Under the pieces are notes generated by a model. It saw nothing but the letters and a program-made list of their open reading frames with translations, ran no database searches and was not told where the DNA came from. A stretch of DNA of 64,000 nt from Sphingomonas faeni (GTDB lineage Bacteria; Pseudomonadota; Alphaproteobacteria; Sphingomonadales; Sphingomonadaceae): NCBI RefSeq assembly GCF_024273235.1, contig NZ_JANBVH010000007.1:1-64000 (forward strand). Direction: 5' to 3'. Below are positions 16,665 to 26,241 of the stretch, in pieces (position 1 is the first letter of the stretch; each line of letters begins with the position of its first letter). A program made the translations under genes and the position numbers.

Positions 16665-17576
16665 ATGTTTCAGAACCAGCCGACAGGCGTCACGACACGC
16701 CGTGAAGTAATGTTTGGCGCGGGAGCCATTGGCGGCCTCGCTTTTGCGGAAAGCGTTGCGGGGGCCGTGGCGGCGTCGCCCGGCCGCGACATCGTCCCGT
16801 TGCCGACGCCCGAGACGATCCGCCGCGACTATCAACGGATGGTGGATTTCGGACCGAGGCTGCCGGGACACCCCAATCATGTTCGCTTCGTCGACTTCCT
16901 CGCGCGCGAGTTCCGGCAAATCGGGCTGACCCTCGGCCCGTGCGACAGCTACGCCTATCGGCGCTGGGATCCGCTGGCCTACGGGCTCGATCTCGAAGAC
17001 GACGGAACGATGAAGCCGGTCCCGAACATCGCCTATTACGTCCGGTCGCACCCCGCACCGCCCGGTGGTATCACCGCACCGCTATATTATGGCGGGACGA
17101 TCGACAAAAACGGCCCGACCGCGCTCGGCGATGTTCCTGCGGGCAGCATCGTCGTGTTCGACGGCAAGCTCCCGCAGACGACGATCGAGCGCCTGGTCGA
17201 TCCGCTCTACATCCACGTGCCGGATGCGGATAAAGCCGAATACCTGTCGAGGCCCTATAAACGGCTGTGGCTCATGCCCGCATTTCCGCTCGAGGCCGTG
17301 CTGGCGAAGGGGGCGGCGGTGCCGATCATCAGGGAAACCCGGCTCGTCGAAATATGGCTTTTCATACAAACTCCCGTGGCAGGATGTCGTGAGGTACGCC
17401 GTACGCTCTCGTCCGCGGCGGACACGCCGCGGACGAGGAGTTCAAAAGCTGGTCGTCACGCCGAAGGTGAAGATGCGGCCGCTGCGGGTGTAGACGAGCG
17501 TCCGGTCGGTCGAGAGATCGGTGAACTGCTCGATCGGCCGGTTGGTGACGTTGATCCCCTCGACGACGAAGCGTAG
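16665..17576 (+). pseudogene. Truncated M28-like metallopeptidase, N-terminal part
   Basis: The frame starts at ATG 16665 with a Tat-like leader (TTRREVMFGAGAIGG) and then reads like the N-terminal and protease-associated region of secreted M28 aminopeptidases (MVDFGPRLPGHPNHVRFVDFLAREFRQ in part, then PNIAYYV and GDVPAGSIVVFDG). Recognisable protein ends around 17360 (AVPIIRETR). The zinc-binding catalytic domain is absent. The last 70 or so codons run through the hairpin at 17408-17437 and antisense to the neighbouring TonB receptor, so they are not natural sequence. This looks like a gene cut off by a rearrangement that brought in the receptor cassette. Confidence 0.65.
17408..17437. terminator. 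Strong hairpin, probable terminator of the TonB receptor gene
   Basis: Two perfect 13-nt arms (17408-17420 and 17425-17437, CTCGTCCGCGGCG and its complement) enclose a GACA loop, four bases beyond the receptor's stop on the minus strand. There is no clear T-run, so it may act as a processing or Rho-assisted end. A second small palindrome (GTAC-GCC-GTAC) lies at about 17395-17405. Confidence 0.6.
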
Positions 17577-20438
17577 GTTTTTGGCCGGGCTGTAGCGGAC
17601 CTGGAAATCGACGTTGTTGGTCGGGCGGATGCCGTCGCCGACATTGGCGTTGCCGCCTGCGCCCGTCAGATACCGGCTGCGATAGGCGGTCGAGACACGC
17701 GCACCGAAACGTTCGGTCTCGAAGTAGAGCGTCGCGTTGGCCGCCCATCTGGACAGGTTGTAGAGCGGGATGCTCTTGACGACGCCGTTGTAGACCGCGG
17801 TCTGGTCGCCATCGATCCACGTGCCGTTCGCGACGATGCCGAACCCGTCGAACGGCGCGGGAAGGAAGGTGAAGTCGTGCTGGAACGCGGCCTCGATACC
17901 CTTGATACTGGCGCCGTCCCCGTTGATCGGACGGGTATAATTATACGGCGTCGTGCCGTCCTGGCCGGGCAACAGCAGCGAGACCGGAAAGCCCGTCTCG
18001 CTATAGGGAACCTGCGACGTCTCCGACGTGATGAAGCTGTCGAGGTTCTTCCAGAAGAACCCGACCGACGCGAAGCCGTTGCGATCCATGTAATATTCGA
18101 GCCCGGCCTCCGCTGCGGTCGAGCGGAACGGCTGCAGATTGGGGTTGCCGACCGATACCGACCCGCCGAACGGCGCCACGGTCAGCGTTCCCGCCGCCGC
18201 GAGCTGCGGCAGGCCGGGACGGTTGACGTTGCGGCTGGCGGAGGCGCGCGCGATCAGCTTCGGCGTGATGTCGAGCGCGACGTTGAGCGCGGGCAGCCAA
18301 TCGTCGTTGCTGGTGCCGACCGTCACCGGCTGGAGCGTGGTCACGCCGTTGGTCGCGGTGGCCAGCGAACCACTCGAAACCAGGTCGGTATGATAGTGGC
18401 GGACACCGGCGTTACCGCGCAGCCGCATCGATCCGATGTCGGTGTCGAGATCGAGCTGCGTAAAGCCCGCCCAGGTCTTTTCGCGGATGCGAAAGTCGCT
18501 GCCCGCCGTCAGGTTGGCGGCGGTCAGGTCCCGGTTGTTGCCGAGCAGCGCGTAGATTCCGGCGATGTCGCCACCGATATACGGGAGCAGGCTGTCACGG
18601 TTGATGACGTATTTCAGCGCGTCGGGGATCGCGCGATCGCGGGTCGCCGCGGTGCCGTAGAAGATGTTGGTGAGATACTGATAGCCGCTGTTGGTGAAGC
18701 GCTTGTATTCGCCGCCGACCTCCAGCTTCAGGATCGGCGTGAGGTCGTAGACCGCCTGGAGCTGACCGTTGAGATAGTCGCTCTTGATCATGTTCTCCTG
18801 CGTCACCAGCCGCTGGACGTTCCAGTTCGCCGGGTCGGTGAGGTCGAAGCCGTAGGTGTTCACGGGGATCGTCGGCTGCATGTCGAAACTGAACGCGGTA
18901 TTGCGCGCCTGCAGGAAGATCTTGTCGAACATGGGCTGCACGAAGTTCGACTTCTGGTACCCGCCCAGCGCGGTCAGCTTCAGCCGGTCGCCGACGTCCC
19001 AGCTCACATTCGCCACCGCCTGGTAAAAGTCGGTCTGGTTCTCGACACGGTGATGCTCGGTACGCTGATCGATGCCGGTATAGCTGGCGGCGACGAGCGA
19101 ATTGCCCTGGATCGTCGCGGACCGGATGACCTGCGTGCCGCTGACGTTGCCGGTCAGCGCGTTGTAGCCGCCTGCCGCGATCGCCCAGTCGTCGCGCTTG
19201 TCGGCGAGGTGTCCGTACAACAGGTCGACGTCGATCTTGAAATGGTCGCCGGGATGATATTGCAGCGCGCTCGTGACGCCGATCCGCTCGCGATCGGTGT
19301 ACCAGGTCGATGGCGATTGTGCCTGGGGCGCGAAGATCGTGCCGCCGCGCAACAGCGCCCGCGTTGCCGCGTCGATCTCGGGGCCGATATTGTTCGCGCC
19401 GTAGGTGACCTTGCCCCAGTTCCAGTTGCGATAGCCATATTCGTTGTTGCGCACCTTCGAATAGGCGACCGAGACGAGCGCACCGAAATCGCCCTGGCGC
19501 TGCGAGAACAGGCCGACGAGCCGCGGGGTGACGCCGCTGGTCTGGTCGTTGGTCTGGGCCTTCGCGGACAGCACGATCTTCTGGCCGTCATAGTCGAACG
19601 GCTTGGCGGTGAAGAGTTGCACCGTGCCGGCTATGCCGCCCTCGTCCTGGTTGGCGGCGTAGCTTTTCTGCACGCTCACGCGGTTGAACAGCTCGGACGC
19701 GAACAGGCTGAAATCGAAGCCGCGGCTTCGGCTGACGTTGCCGCGATTGTCCATGCCGGATGCCGTGTTGCCGAGCACTTCCATGCCGTTTAACTGCGTG
19801 CGCGTGAAATCGGGGCCGAGACCGCGCAGCGCGATCTGGCGGCCCTCGCCCGTGTCGCGCGTGATAGCCACACCGGGAACGCGTTGCAGCGCCTCGGCGA
19901 GGTTCATGTCGGGAAACGCGGCGATGTCGGACGCGACGATGTTGTCCTCGGTCCCGACCGCGCGGCGCTTCAGGTCCTGCGCTGCCAGCAGGCTGCTGCG
20001 ATAGCCGTTGACCACGATGTCGTCGGTGACCTCCGGCGTTTCACGCGCGATCGTGGTCGCCTGCGTCGCGGCGGCCGCAACGACTGGCGCACGCGCGCCG
20101 ACGGTGCTCGGCACCGGCGATGCCTGGTCCCGGCGCAGGATCGTCACGCCGTTGCTCTCGACCGGACGCAGCCCCGTCCCGCGTAGCAGCATCGCGAGCG
20201 CCGCCGACGGGGTGAGCCGGCCGCTGACGCCCTTGGTCCGCTGCCCGCAAACGAGTGCGGGCGCGGCGATCACCTGCAGGCCGGTGACGCTCGAATAGGC
20301 CGACAGCGCGCGCGCGAGATCGCCCGCCGGGATCGCGAACATCCGTGCGCCCGTCGTCTGCGCGTCCGCCACCGCCGGCGCCGCCAGGGCGAACGCTACC
20401 AAGGCCAGTGCCGACGTTCCGTCAAACCGCGTCATCAT
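17442..20438 (-). CDS. TonB-dependent receptor with STN signalling domain
   Basis: This encodes 998 residues. Signal peptide (ALVAFALAAPAVADAQ), then a secretin/TonB N-terminal (STN) domain at about residues 30-105 (FAIPAGDLARALSAYSSVTGLQ, GVSGRLTPSAALAMLLRGTGL). A TonB box-like DDIVVNGY, a plug with ALQRVPGVAITRDTGEGRQIALRG, and a barrel ending in GVTTSF follow. The STN domain marks it as a FecA-type transducer that signals to the FecR/FecI pair encoded directly upstream. The plug style resembles receptors for oligosaccharides or other plant-derived compounds in sphingomonads, but the ligand is unknown. The 95-base gap to FecR probably holds its sigma-dependent promoter. Confidence 0.93.
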   Translation of the reverse strand: MMTRFDGTSALALVAFALAAPAVADAQTTGARMFAIPAGDLARALSAYSSVTGLQVIAAPALVCGQRTKGVSGRLTPSAALAMLLRGTGLRPVESNGVTILRRDQASPVPSTVGARAPVVAAAATQATTIARETPEVTDDIVVNGYRSSLLAAQDLKRRAVGTEDNIVASDIAAFPDMNLAEALQRVPGVAITRDTGEGRQIALRGLGPDFTRTQLNGMEVLGNTASGMDNRGNVSRSRGFDFSLFASELFNRVSVQKSYAANQDEGGIAGTVQLFTAKPFDYDGQKIVLSAKAQTNDQTSGVTPRLVGLFSQRQGDFGALVSVAYSKVRNNEYGYRNWNWGKVTYGANNIGPEIDAATRALLRGGTIFAPQAQSPSTWYTDRERIGVTSALQYHPGDHFKIDVDLLYGHLADKRDDWAIAAGGYNALTGNVSGTQVIRSATIQGNSLVAASYTGIDQRTEHHRVENQTDFYQAVANVSWDVGDRLKLTALGGYQKSNFVQPMFDKIFLQARNTAFSFDMQPTIPVNTYGFDLTDPANWNVQRLVTQENMIKSDYLNGQLQAVYDLTPILKLEVGGEYKRFTNSGYQYLTNIFYGTAATRDRAIPDALKYVINRDSLLPYIGGDIAGIYALLGNNRDLTAANLTAGSDFRIREKTWAGFTQLDLDTDIGSMRLRGNAGVRHYHTDLVSSGSLATATNGVTTLQPVTVGTSNDDWLPALNVALDITPKLIARASASRNVNRPGLPQLAAAGTLTVAPFGGSVSVGNPNLQPFRSTAAEAGLEYYMDRNGFASVGFFWKNLDSFITSETSQVPYSETGFPVSLLLPGQDGTTPYNYTRPINGDGASIKGIEAAFQHDFTFLPAPFDGFGIVANGTWIDGDQTAVYNGVVKSIPLYNLSRWAANATLYFETERFGARVSTAYRSRYLTGAGGNANVGDGIRPTNNVDFQVRYSPAKNLRFVVEGINVTNRPIEQFTDLSTDRTLVYTRSGRIFTFGVTTSF

Positions 20439-20533
20439 ATTCCCCCGTCTTGACGCTGTCAGGCGCCACCCGGAGGGAAGACGGCCAGGGCCGCCGAATC
20501 CGGACAGTGTTTATTTTTTCGTTTAGTTTTGCG

Positions 20534-21388
20534 TCAGTGCGCGGGTTCGAGCGTCAACGTCCCCTGCCGCTCGATCACTGCAAAGCCGAACCCGCTGCCG
20601 ATGGCGTTCAGAAGCCGATGCGGATGGTCGGTGCGAAAGCGCCCGAACACGGTCGTCGATGCCAGCGGTTCCGCCGGACGTGCGATCCTGACACCCCCCT
20701 GACGGTCGAGAACCTCGACCAGGTCGTCCAGGCGCATGCCCGTCGTGTCGATCCAGCCCTTGCGCCAGTCGGGCAACACCGGATCGAACCGCGTCGGTGC
20801 TGCCGCCACACCGCCGCGTACGGCGCTGCGGTACCCGGCCCGGACCACGACGCCGCGCGGTGCCCCTACCGGATCGAAGCCGACCGCGCCGCGATAGACG
20901 GCCAGTGCAACCTGCGTCCGGGTCAGGTCCAGGTCGAACGCGGTACCGAGGACGCGTGTCTCGCTGGCACCCGCACGCACGACGAAGGGGCGAGCAACGT
21001 CATGCCGCACGTCGAAGAACGCCTGTCCCGCAAGCAGTTCGGCACGGCGCCGTCCGTCCGCATAGACAATGCGAAGCCGGGTCGCGCCGTTGAGCGCAAC
21101 GGTCGAGCCGTCCGCCAGCGTCACGGTCGTGCGTTCCCCCGCACGGGTGGCGAACATTCGGGTCGAAACCGGTGCCGCGGTCGGTGTGCGGACGAACGCG
21201 CCGGCGCCCATGAACAGCGCGGCAATGGCGACCGGCGCCGTTGCGACCGCGGCGATGGCGGATCGCCGTCGACGCCTGAGCGACCGGACCTGCTCGTCCG
21301 ACAGCCGGCCGCAGCGGATCGCGGCCGTCCGCAACGCATCCGCAAGCGCCGCTTCGGTCACCGGTGTCCCACTGCCGGCTACGGTCAT
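20534..21388 (-). CDS. FecR-type anti-sigma factor
   Basis: This encodes 284 residues from ATG 21388, which overlaps the sigma factor stop (ATGA). A short cytoplasmic N-terminus precedes one membrane helix (about residues 44-64), then the FecR domain (ERTTVTLADGSTVALN, LLAGQAFFDVRHD, RPFVVRAG, VLGTAFDLD) and a C-terminal DUF4974-like region. It sits in the inner membrane, binds the ECF sigma factor and receives the signal from the STN domain of the receptor downstream. The cytoplasmic N-terminus is shorter than in many FecR proteins, which often have about 80 residues before the helix. Confidence 0.9.
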   Translation of the reverse strand: MTVAGSGTPVTEAALADALRTAAIRCGRLSDEQVRSLRRRRRSAIAAVATAPVAIAALFMGAGAFVRTPTAAPVSTRMFATRAGERTTVTLADGSTVALNGATRLRIVYADGRRRAELLAGQAFFDVRHDVARPFVVRAGASETRVLGTAFDLDLTRTQVALAVYRGAVGFDPVGAPRGVVVRAGYRSAVRGGVAAAPTRFDPVLPDWRKGWIDTTGMRLDDLVEVLDRQGGVRIARPAEPLASTTVFGRFRTDHPHRLLNAIGSGFGFAVIERQGTLTLEPAH

Positions 21389-21936
21389 GCGCCGGCCTCC
21401 ATCGTGAAGCCGCGCTTGGCAAGCGCGCCACGCAGGTCCTGGAAGGCGCGGACGACGTGCTTCTCCACCGCCGCCATGCTCATGTCGAGACTCTGGCCGA
21501 TCGCGTCGGTCCTGAGGCCGTCGAGCCGTTTCCGCAGAAAGATCTCGCGGCGCAGTGGCGGCATATGCTCGAGCGCCTCCGCCATGATCACGACAGCACG
21601 ACGGAAGGCCAAGACCCTGTCGGCAGTTGGTTGCTGACAGACCATCGCCTCGTCGAGTTCGACATGTACGGAGCGTCGCGCGGCACGGTGATGATCGAGC
21701 AGCAGGTTGCGCGCGATCGCGAAGCACAGCGCCTTCATGTCGTTGACCCGCGCGGTCGCCTGATAGGCGAACAGCCGCAGATAGGTTTCCTGCACGACGT
21801 CGTCGCCATCGGCATGGTGATCCAACCGACCTCGCACGAAACGCCGCAATGCGCCCGCCAGTTCGGCGTCCGGATACTCCAGCGTCAGAGCGTGCGCAGG
21901 TAACGGCCCTTCGCCAAGATATCCTCTGCTGCTCAC
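21385..21936 (-). CDS. ECF sigma factor, FecI type
   Basis: This encodes about 183 residues with sigma-70 region 2 (ADGDDVVQETYLRLFAY) and region 4 (PLRREIFLRKRLDGLRTDAIGQSLDMSMAAVEKHV). With FecR and the STN receptor it forms a three-gene cell-surface signalling cassette that should switch on the receptor gene when its ligand is present. The start is uncertain. Tandem GTG codons at 21939/21936 follow a GGGGG ribosome-binding stretch and are preferred here; a TTG at 21996 would add 20 residues. Confidence 0.88.
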   Translation of the reverse strand: MSSRGYLGEGPLPAHALTLEYPDAELAGALRRFVRGRLDHHADGDDVVQETYLRLFAYQATARVNDMKALCFAIARNLLLDHHRAARRSVHVELDEAMVCQQPTADRVLAFRRAVVIMAEALEHMPPLRREIFLRKRLDGLRTDAIGQSLDMSMAAVEKHVVRAFQDLRGALAKRGFTMEAGA

Positions 21937-22318
21937 CACGCCCCCATCTGCAGTTCTGGAGCGTCTTATGAGGCGATCGTGAAGGCTGGATGACAATGTA
22001 CCAGGATCGTTTCATGAGATTGGCCTTCCTGGCTGTCTCGAAGCAAAGACCCATGTGTGGACGGCCCTCCGTTGGCAAGCTTGAACAGTGGCGTTGCAAT
22101 GCTGGTTGGTGCGGCCATGTGTCCGACCTGTTAGTGCGGCTCATAGCGCCGCTGGCCATAATGCCATTCGCGCGGTTCGGGTCCCGATCACAAACACGCA
22201 CTCGAGGTGCTTGGGTCTTTGTGGGTTTTCCCGATCCGGCGGTTCAACCGGCTTGTTGCATTAGCTCCTATCCACCCTTCCCAACCTCGTCCGGTGCGGT
22301 CGCCCGCACCGTATCCTG
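21937..22318. other. Gap between FecI gene and IS110 transposase
   Basis: No gene is supported in these 382 bases. The right part probably belongs to the insertion sequence. A GC-rich hairpin with 8-nt perfect arms (CGGTGCGG 22292-22299 and CCGCACCG 22304-22311, loop TCGC) stands just beyond the transposase stop, and a second short palindrome (CGGTTCAACCG) lies at about 22240-22250. The exact element ends could not be fixed. The promoter of the sigma factor gene must lie in this gap. Confidence 0.5.
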
Positions 22319-23341
22319 TTACGCGATCTGCGGCTCGCGATAGCGCTCGCCGCTGGCCATCATCGCCCAGATCATGCGGGCGTTCTTGTTAGCGAGCGCG
22401 ACCGCGGCGACCTTGGTCTTCCGCCTGGCAAGCAGTTGCACAAGCCAGGGCCGCTTAGCCCCGTTCCGCTCGGCATAGCGCACGACGGCCATAGCGCCGA
22501 CGATCAGCATCTGACGCAGGTATTGGTGGCCCGCCTTCGTTATACTGCCCAGCCGCTCCTTTCCGCCGCTTGAGTTCTGCCGCGGTACCAGGCCTATCCA
22601 GGCAGCCAGGTTGCGGCCCGAGCGGAAGATCGCGGGGTCAGGAACCGTGGCGACGATGGCGCTGGCGAGCAGTGGACCCACGCCGGGTATCTCCATCAAT
22701 CGGCGACCAAGCTCGGTCTCGCGTGCGCTCGCCAGGATGCGACGATCGTTCTCGAGGATCTGCTCCTTTACGATGCGCAACTGGGCTGCCAGCATCTCCA
22801 GGCAGAACCGCGCATCGGCCGGTACGCGTTCATCGGTAGGATCAGCGATTACGTCGAGGAGCTGCTCGATGCCGTTTCTGCCAATCGGCGCTGCAATCCC
22901 GAACTCGGCCAAGTGCGCCCGCATCGCGTTCGACAGCTGCGTGCGCTGGCGATTGAGGATCAGGCGGACACGATGGAGCATCATCGCGCTCTGCTGCTCG
23001 GGCGACTTGATCCCGACGAAGCGCATGGTCGGCCTAGTCACGGCCTCGCAGATCGCCTCGGCATCAGCCGCGTCGTTCTTGCCTCGCTTGACGTACGGCT
23101 TCACGTACTGCGCCGGCATCAGCTTCACGTCATGCCCGAGCGCGACCAGCTCGCGCGCCCAGAAGTGTGATGTCGCACACGCCTCAATGCCGATCAGACA
23201 CCGGGGCAGCTTGGCGAAGAACTTCAACATCCGCCCACGCGTCAGACGCTGGCGAACAACCACTGCGCCATCAGCATCCACTCCGTGCACCTGAAACACG
23301 TTCTTCGCGATATCCAGACCGATCGTTGTGACGTTTCCCAT
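22319..23341 (-). mobile_element. IS110-family transposase gene, apparently intact
   Basis: This encodes 340 residues. The N-terminal DEDD-type RuvC-like domain shows Asp10 in IGLDIAKNVFQVHG, Glu in IGIEACATSHFW and the acidic pair in RGKNDAADAEAICEA. The C-terminal transposase-20 domain shows MEIPGVGPLLASAIVATV, SGRNLAAWIGLVPRQNSSGGK and LGSITKAGHQYLR with the conserved serine region. IS110 elements move by a site-specific, recombinase-like route and often lack simple terminal inverted repeats. Full length and no stops suggest recent arrival. It reads toward the FecI gene and may influence its expression. Confidence 0.92.
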
Positions 23342-23973
23342 CGTTGCTCTCCTTCGACTCTCCGCAGGACATTCTGCTGGAGGGTTGGAGAGCCGTCCAC
23401 GTCATCACAATCAGACATTCAGGGCTATAGGCGCTTCCCAGAACCGAAGTTCATTCATCTTTGCCGCAGACAATTTAGGGACGTCCAAGGGACCTAATTT
23501 GACGGCGAAACACCGAGGTAGCGCGCACTATCAATCTGCATCAGCAATTGACGCCTTCCGGCCTGCCAGCAGCCATTTATTCTGCGGGCGACATGAGGGA
23601 AACGAATGTCGAGGGACAAGTTCAGGAATATTGAGGAAGTAAGCCCTCAAAACCCCCAGATTCAAGCTCGCCGATAATCGGGCGTGCTTTGGCGAATAGA
23701 CCTACTTGGATCAGAATTTTCAAGCTAAGATAGTGATCGGACATGCCTCCTGCGCGTGGGCTGGCAAAGAGTACTCCGATGGCCGATCCGCCTGCAATAA
23801 GGAATCGTTTACAAGTTTGAGTGATGGGCCGATCGGTGGGCCGATCTTGAAAAATGCCAATTTCTTTGAGATAAGCATTGCACGCCCCACAAGAGTTCTT
23901 TTGGCTGCCTTTCGCCGTTATTTGGAAAAGGCGGTACGTTATTGCTGCTGCGGCGCCTCAGGCTAATTTCGCG
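23342..23973. other. Gene-poor gap right of the IS element
   Basis: This gap is 632 bases of lower GC than the surroundings. A partial palindrome just upstream of the transposase start (about 23349-23391, CTCTCCGCAGGA ... TGGAGAG) may be part of the IS end. A degenerate copy of the dispersed repeat lies at 23408-23467. An open frame at 23706-23966 has no recognisable features and was not accepted as a gene. A GGGCCGATC direct repeat occurs near 23826-23848. The region may be debris from older insertions. Confidence 0.5.
23408..23467 (+). repeat. Dispersed ~60-bp repeat, copy F (degenerate)
   Basis: This reads CAATCAGACATTCAGGGC, then GCGCTTCCCAGAACCGAAG and TTCATTCATCTTTGCCGC, following the shared pattern of the family in the right order and spacing. 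It lies immediately right of the IS110 element. Confidence 0.5.
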
Positions 23974-25002
23974 TCAGCAGCTATTCCGCGCCTTGGGCGA
24001 CACGACCGCCGTCGGATTGCCCCCGTCCGCAGTCTCCGCCTCTTCTTTCATCGCACCTGCTATAGTCGCGCAGGTGATCAATTGGAGCTGGTGGAACAGC
24101 ATCAGTGGTAGCATCACCGGGCCGAGCACCGCCGGTGGAAACAGCGCGGACGCCATCGGCACGCCCGATGCCAGGCTCTTCTTCGATCCGCAGAACAGCA
24201 TCACCACCCGGTCTTCGCGCGCCAAGCCGAGCTTGCCCGAGACCCACCATGTCAACCACAGGACGAATGCGAGGATCGCCGCGCACAGCACCATCACCAG
24301 CGCCAAGTCGGCCAGGTCGACCTTGGTCCATAGCCCCTCGATCACCGACGCGCTGAACGCGGTATAGACCACGGCCAGGATCGACAGGCGATCAACGCGT
24401 CCGACCAGCAGCTTGTGGCGCGCGATTGCCCCGCCGATCAGCGGACGCGCGAGATGCCCGGCGACGAACGGCAACAGCAACTGTCCGACGATTCTGACCA
24501 CCGAGCTCGTCGATACGCCCGCCGACTGCTGCATCAACAACGCCACCAGCAGCGGCGTGAGGACGATGCCGGCGAGGTTCGACAGCGAGGCGCTGCATAC
24601 CGCGGCCGCCACATTGCCGCGCGCGATCGCGGTGAAGGCGATCGACGACTGTACCGTCGAGGGCAGCAGGCAAAGGAACAGGATCCCGCTCAATATTCCC
24701 GGCGCGACCGCACCGGTAAGCAGCGCCTGCAGTGATAGCCCGATCAGTGGGAACACCACGAAGGTCGTAGCGAGGACTGCCGCGTGCAGCCTGAAATTGC
24801 CGAACCCGGCGACGATCGCCGCGCGCGATAACTTGGCACCGTGGAGGAAGAACAGCAGCACGATCAAACCGTTCGCGCCGTAACCGGCGATCACCGCGCC
24901 CTGTCCGCGTACCGGAAGGACGCTGGCTAGCGCGACTAGGCCTAGCATCAGCAGGATGAAGGGGTCGAGCGCCGCAAGGGCCGCCCGAAATCGCCGGATC
25001 AT
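23974..25002 (-). CDS. BASS-type (bile acid:sodium symporter-like) transporter
   Basis: This encodes 342 residues, almost entirely membrane helices (about ten). It resembles the YfeH-like branch of the bile acid/sodium symporter superfamily: the motif LLPSTVQSSIAFTAIARGN, a helix-break segment SASLSNLAGIVLTP, and a C-terminal FCGSKKSLASGVPMASALFP that is highly characteristic. It probably moves an organic anion, importing or exporting an acid of the pathway. It lies 13 bases after the VanB-type reductase gene on the same strand and is likely co-transcribed with it. Confidence 0.85.
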   Translation of the reverse strand: MIRRFRAALAALDPFILLMLGLVALASVLPVRGQGAVIAGYGANGLIVLLFFLHGAKLSRAAIVAGFGNFRLHAAVLATTFVVFPLIGLSLQALLTGAVAPGILSGILFLCLLPSTVQSSIAFTAIARGNVAAAVCSASLSNLAGIVLTPLLVALLMQQSAGVSTSSVVRIVGQLLLPFVAGHLARPLIGGAIARHKLLVGRVDRLSILAVVYTAFSASVIEGLWTKVDLADLALVMVLCAAILAFVLWLTWWVSGKLGLAREDRVVMLFCGSKKSLASGVPMASALFPPAVLGPVMLPLMLFHQLQLITCATIAGAMKEEAETADGGNPTAVVSPKARNSC

Positions 25003-25015
25003 GCGTCGGTCCGTT

Positions 25016-25993
25016 CTAAAGATCGAGGACGAGCATGGGCGAACGTGAACCCGAACAGCATACCATCATCGACGCGTTGGACGCCTTTTCGGCGTCCGAC
25101 AGCACGTCGTCGCGGTGATCGGGAATACCGGAAATCACCCGCGCCTCGCAGGCACCGCAAATGCCTTCTGCGCACGAATGCGGCACGTTGATCCCATGCA
25201 GCTTCAGCGCCTCCAGGATGGTCTGTCCCGGTTCGACCGTATAGCGACCGCCGGTACGCGCGAGTTCGACCTCGAACCCGCCGTCCGTCGCGGCTGCGCT
25301 GGTACCGGCAAAGCGCTCATAGTGGAGGCGGCCCTCGGCAACGCCCTGGCCCGCCGCAAGATAGGCATCGAGCATGCCGCTTGGCCCGCACGCATAGAAA
25401 TGCGCGTCGACCGGCGCGCGCGCGACGATACCGGCGAGATCGAGCCCGCGATCGTCCTCGTCGGCGAACACCGTGTGGAGCGCAACACCTACGGTCGCGA
25501 GGCCGGCCGCGATCTCCGCCAGCAAAGGCGCGGTGGCGGCCGATCGCGCGCCGAAATGAAACTCGAACGGTCGACCGAGTGCGATCAGTCGCTGCGCCAT
25601 CGACCAGATCGGGGTGACGCCGATACCGCCGGCGACGAGCACGCTATAGGGCGCATCCTCGACGAGGTGGAAATGGCAGCGCGGCGTGCCGATGACGAGC
25701 ACATCGCCCTCCTCGACCCAGTCGTGGAGGTGGCGGGACCCGCCGCGGCTGGCAGGATCGAGCGCGATCGCGACGACGTAGCGGTGCCGCTCGCTCGGGG
25801 CATTTAGCAACGAATATTGCCGGATCACGCCGTCGGATACGACCAGATCGACATGAGCGCCGGCTTCGAATTCGGGCAGGTCGCGCCCGTTCTCCTGGCG
25901 CAGGTCCAGGATCCGTACCGCACCCGGCGTGCCGGGCACGCCGACCTGCGTCATCCGATGAATCCGCGTGCGCAGGGTCGAATCCGTCATCAT
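25016..25993 (-). CDS. VanB/PDR-type flavin-iron-sulfur oxidoreductase
   Basis: This encodes 325 residues. The domain order is typical of phthalate-dioxygenase reductase: an FMN domain with RQYSLLN at 58-64, an NAD(P)H domain with AGGIGVTPIW at 121-130 and ACGPSGML, and a C-terminal plant-type 2Fe-2S domain with Cys274, Cys279, Cys282 and Cys312 (C-x4-C-x2-C-x29-C). It passes electrons from NADH to a Rieske oxygenase, most simply the one at 30580-31788. A flavin-supplying role for the LLM monooxygenase is a weaker alternative. ATG at 25993 or 25990 starts the protein (GAGG upstream). It is divergent from the AraC-acetamidase fusion gene. Confidence 0.9.
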   Translation of the reverse strand: MMTDSTLRTRIHRMTQVGVPGTPGAVRILDLRQENGRDLPEFEAGAHVDLVVSDGVIRQYSLLNAPSERHRYVVAIALDPASRGGSRHLHDWVEEGDVLVIGTPRCHFHLVEDAPYSVLVAGGIGVTPIWSMAQRLIALGRPFEFHFGARSAATAPLLAEIAAGLATVGVALHTVFADEDDRGLDLAGIVARAPVDAHFYACGPSGMLDAYLAAGQGVAEGRLHYERFAGTSAAATDGGFEVELARTGGRYTVEPGQTILEALKLHGINVPHSCAEGICGACEARVISGIPDHRDDVLSDAEKASNASMMVCCSGSRSPMLVLDL

Positions 25994-26241
25994 CGCCAAG
26001 CCTCTGCAATCGCCGCACGCCCGCCCCCGAGATGACGCAACGCGGTCTGAGCCCTCGTCCATAGGGAGCCGCCGCATGGATTGGCTTGTCGATAGCGGCA
26101 CATAATCTTGCATCGGCCCCTCCACGACGGATGCAGGAGCGGTCGCTGGCGGCCGGTAGCGATTGCCGGTCCGGGGGTGGTCGCGCATGACGATGCCACC
26201 GCCATGAACGGCGGCTGCGCTATCGTCCGGAGATCACCGCA

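Noticed and set aside
17877..19793. A 638-codon plus-strand open frame opposite the TonB receptor
   Set aside because: Product of high GC and codon bias in the real receptor gene; no start context and no family-like sequence.
20439..20533. Specific ECF-sigma promoter boxes upstream of the STN receptors
   Set aside because: An AT-rich patch and a G-run before the start were seen, but no -35/-10 pair shared convincingly with the gap at 53469-53554.
22200..23430. Exact ends and target-site duplication of the IS110 element
   Set aside because: Members of this family often lack simple terminal repeats, and no pair of matching borders could be verified by eye.
23706..23966. An 86-codon open frame in the gap right of IS110
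   Set aside because: No recognisable motif, no convincing ribosome-binding site, and located among IS debris; described as part of the gap instead.
26082..26135. Possible operator (TGCATC...GATGCA) in the gap before the AraC-amidase fusion
   Set aside because: Only six-base arms with a 15-base spacer; too weak to call without comparison to related promoters.
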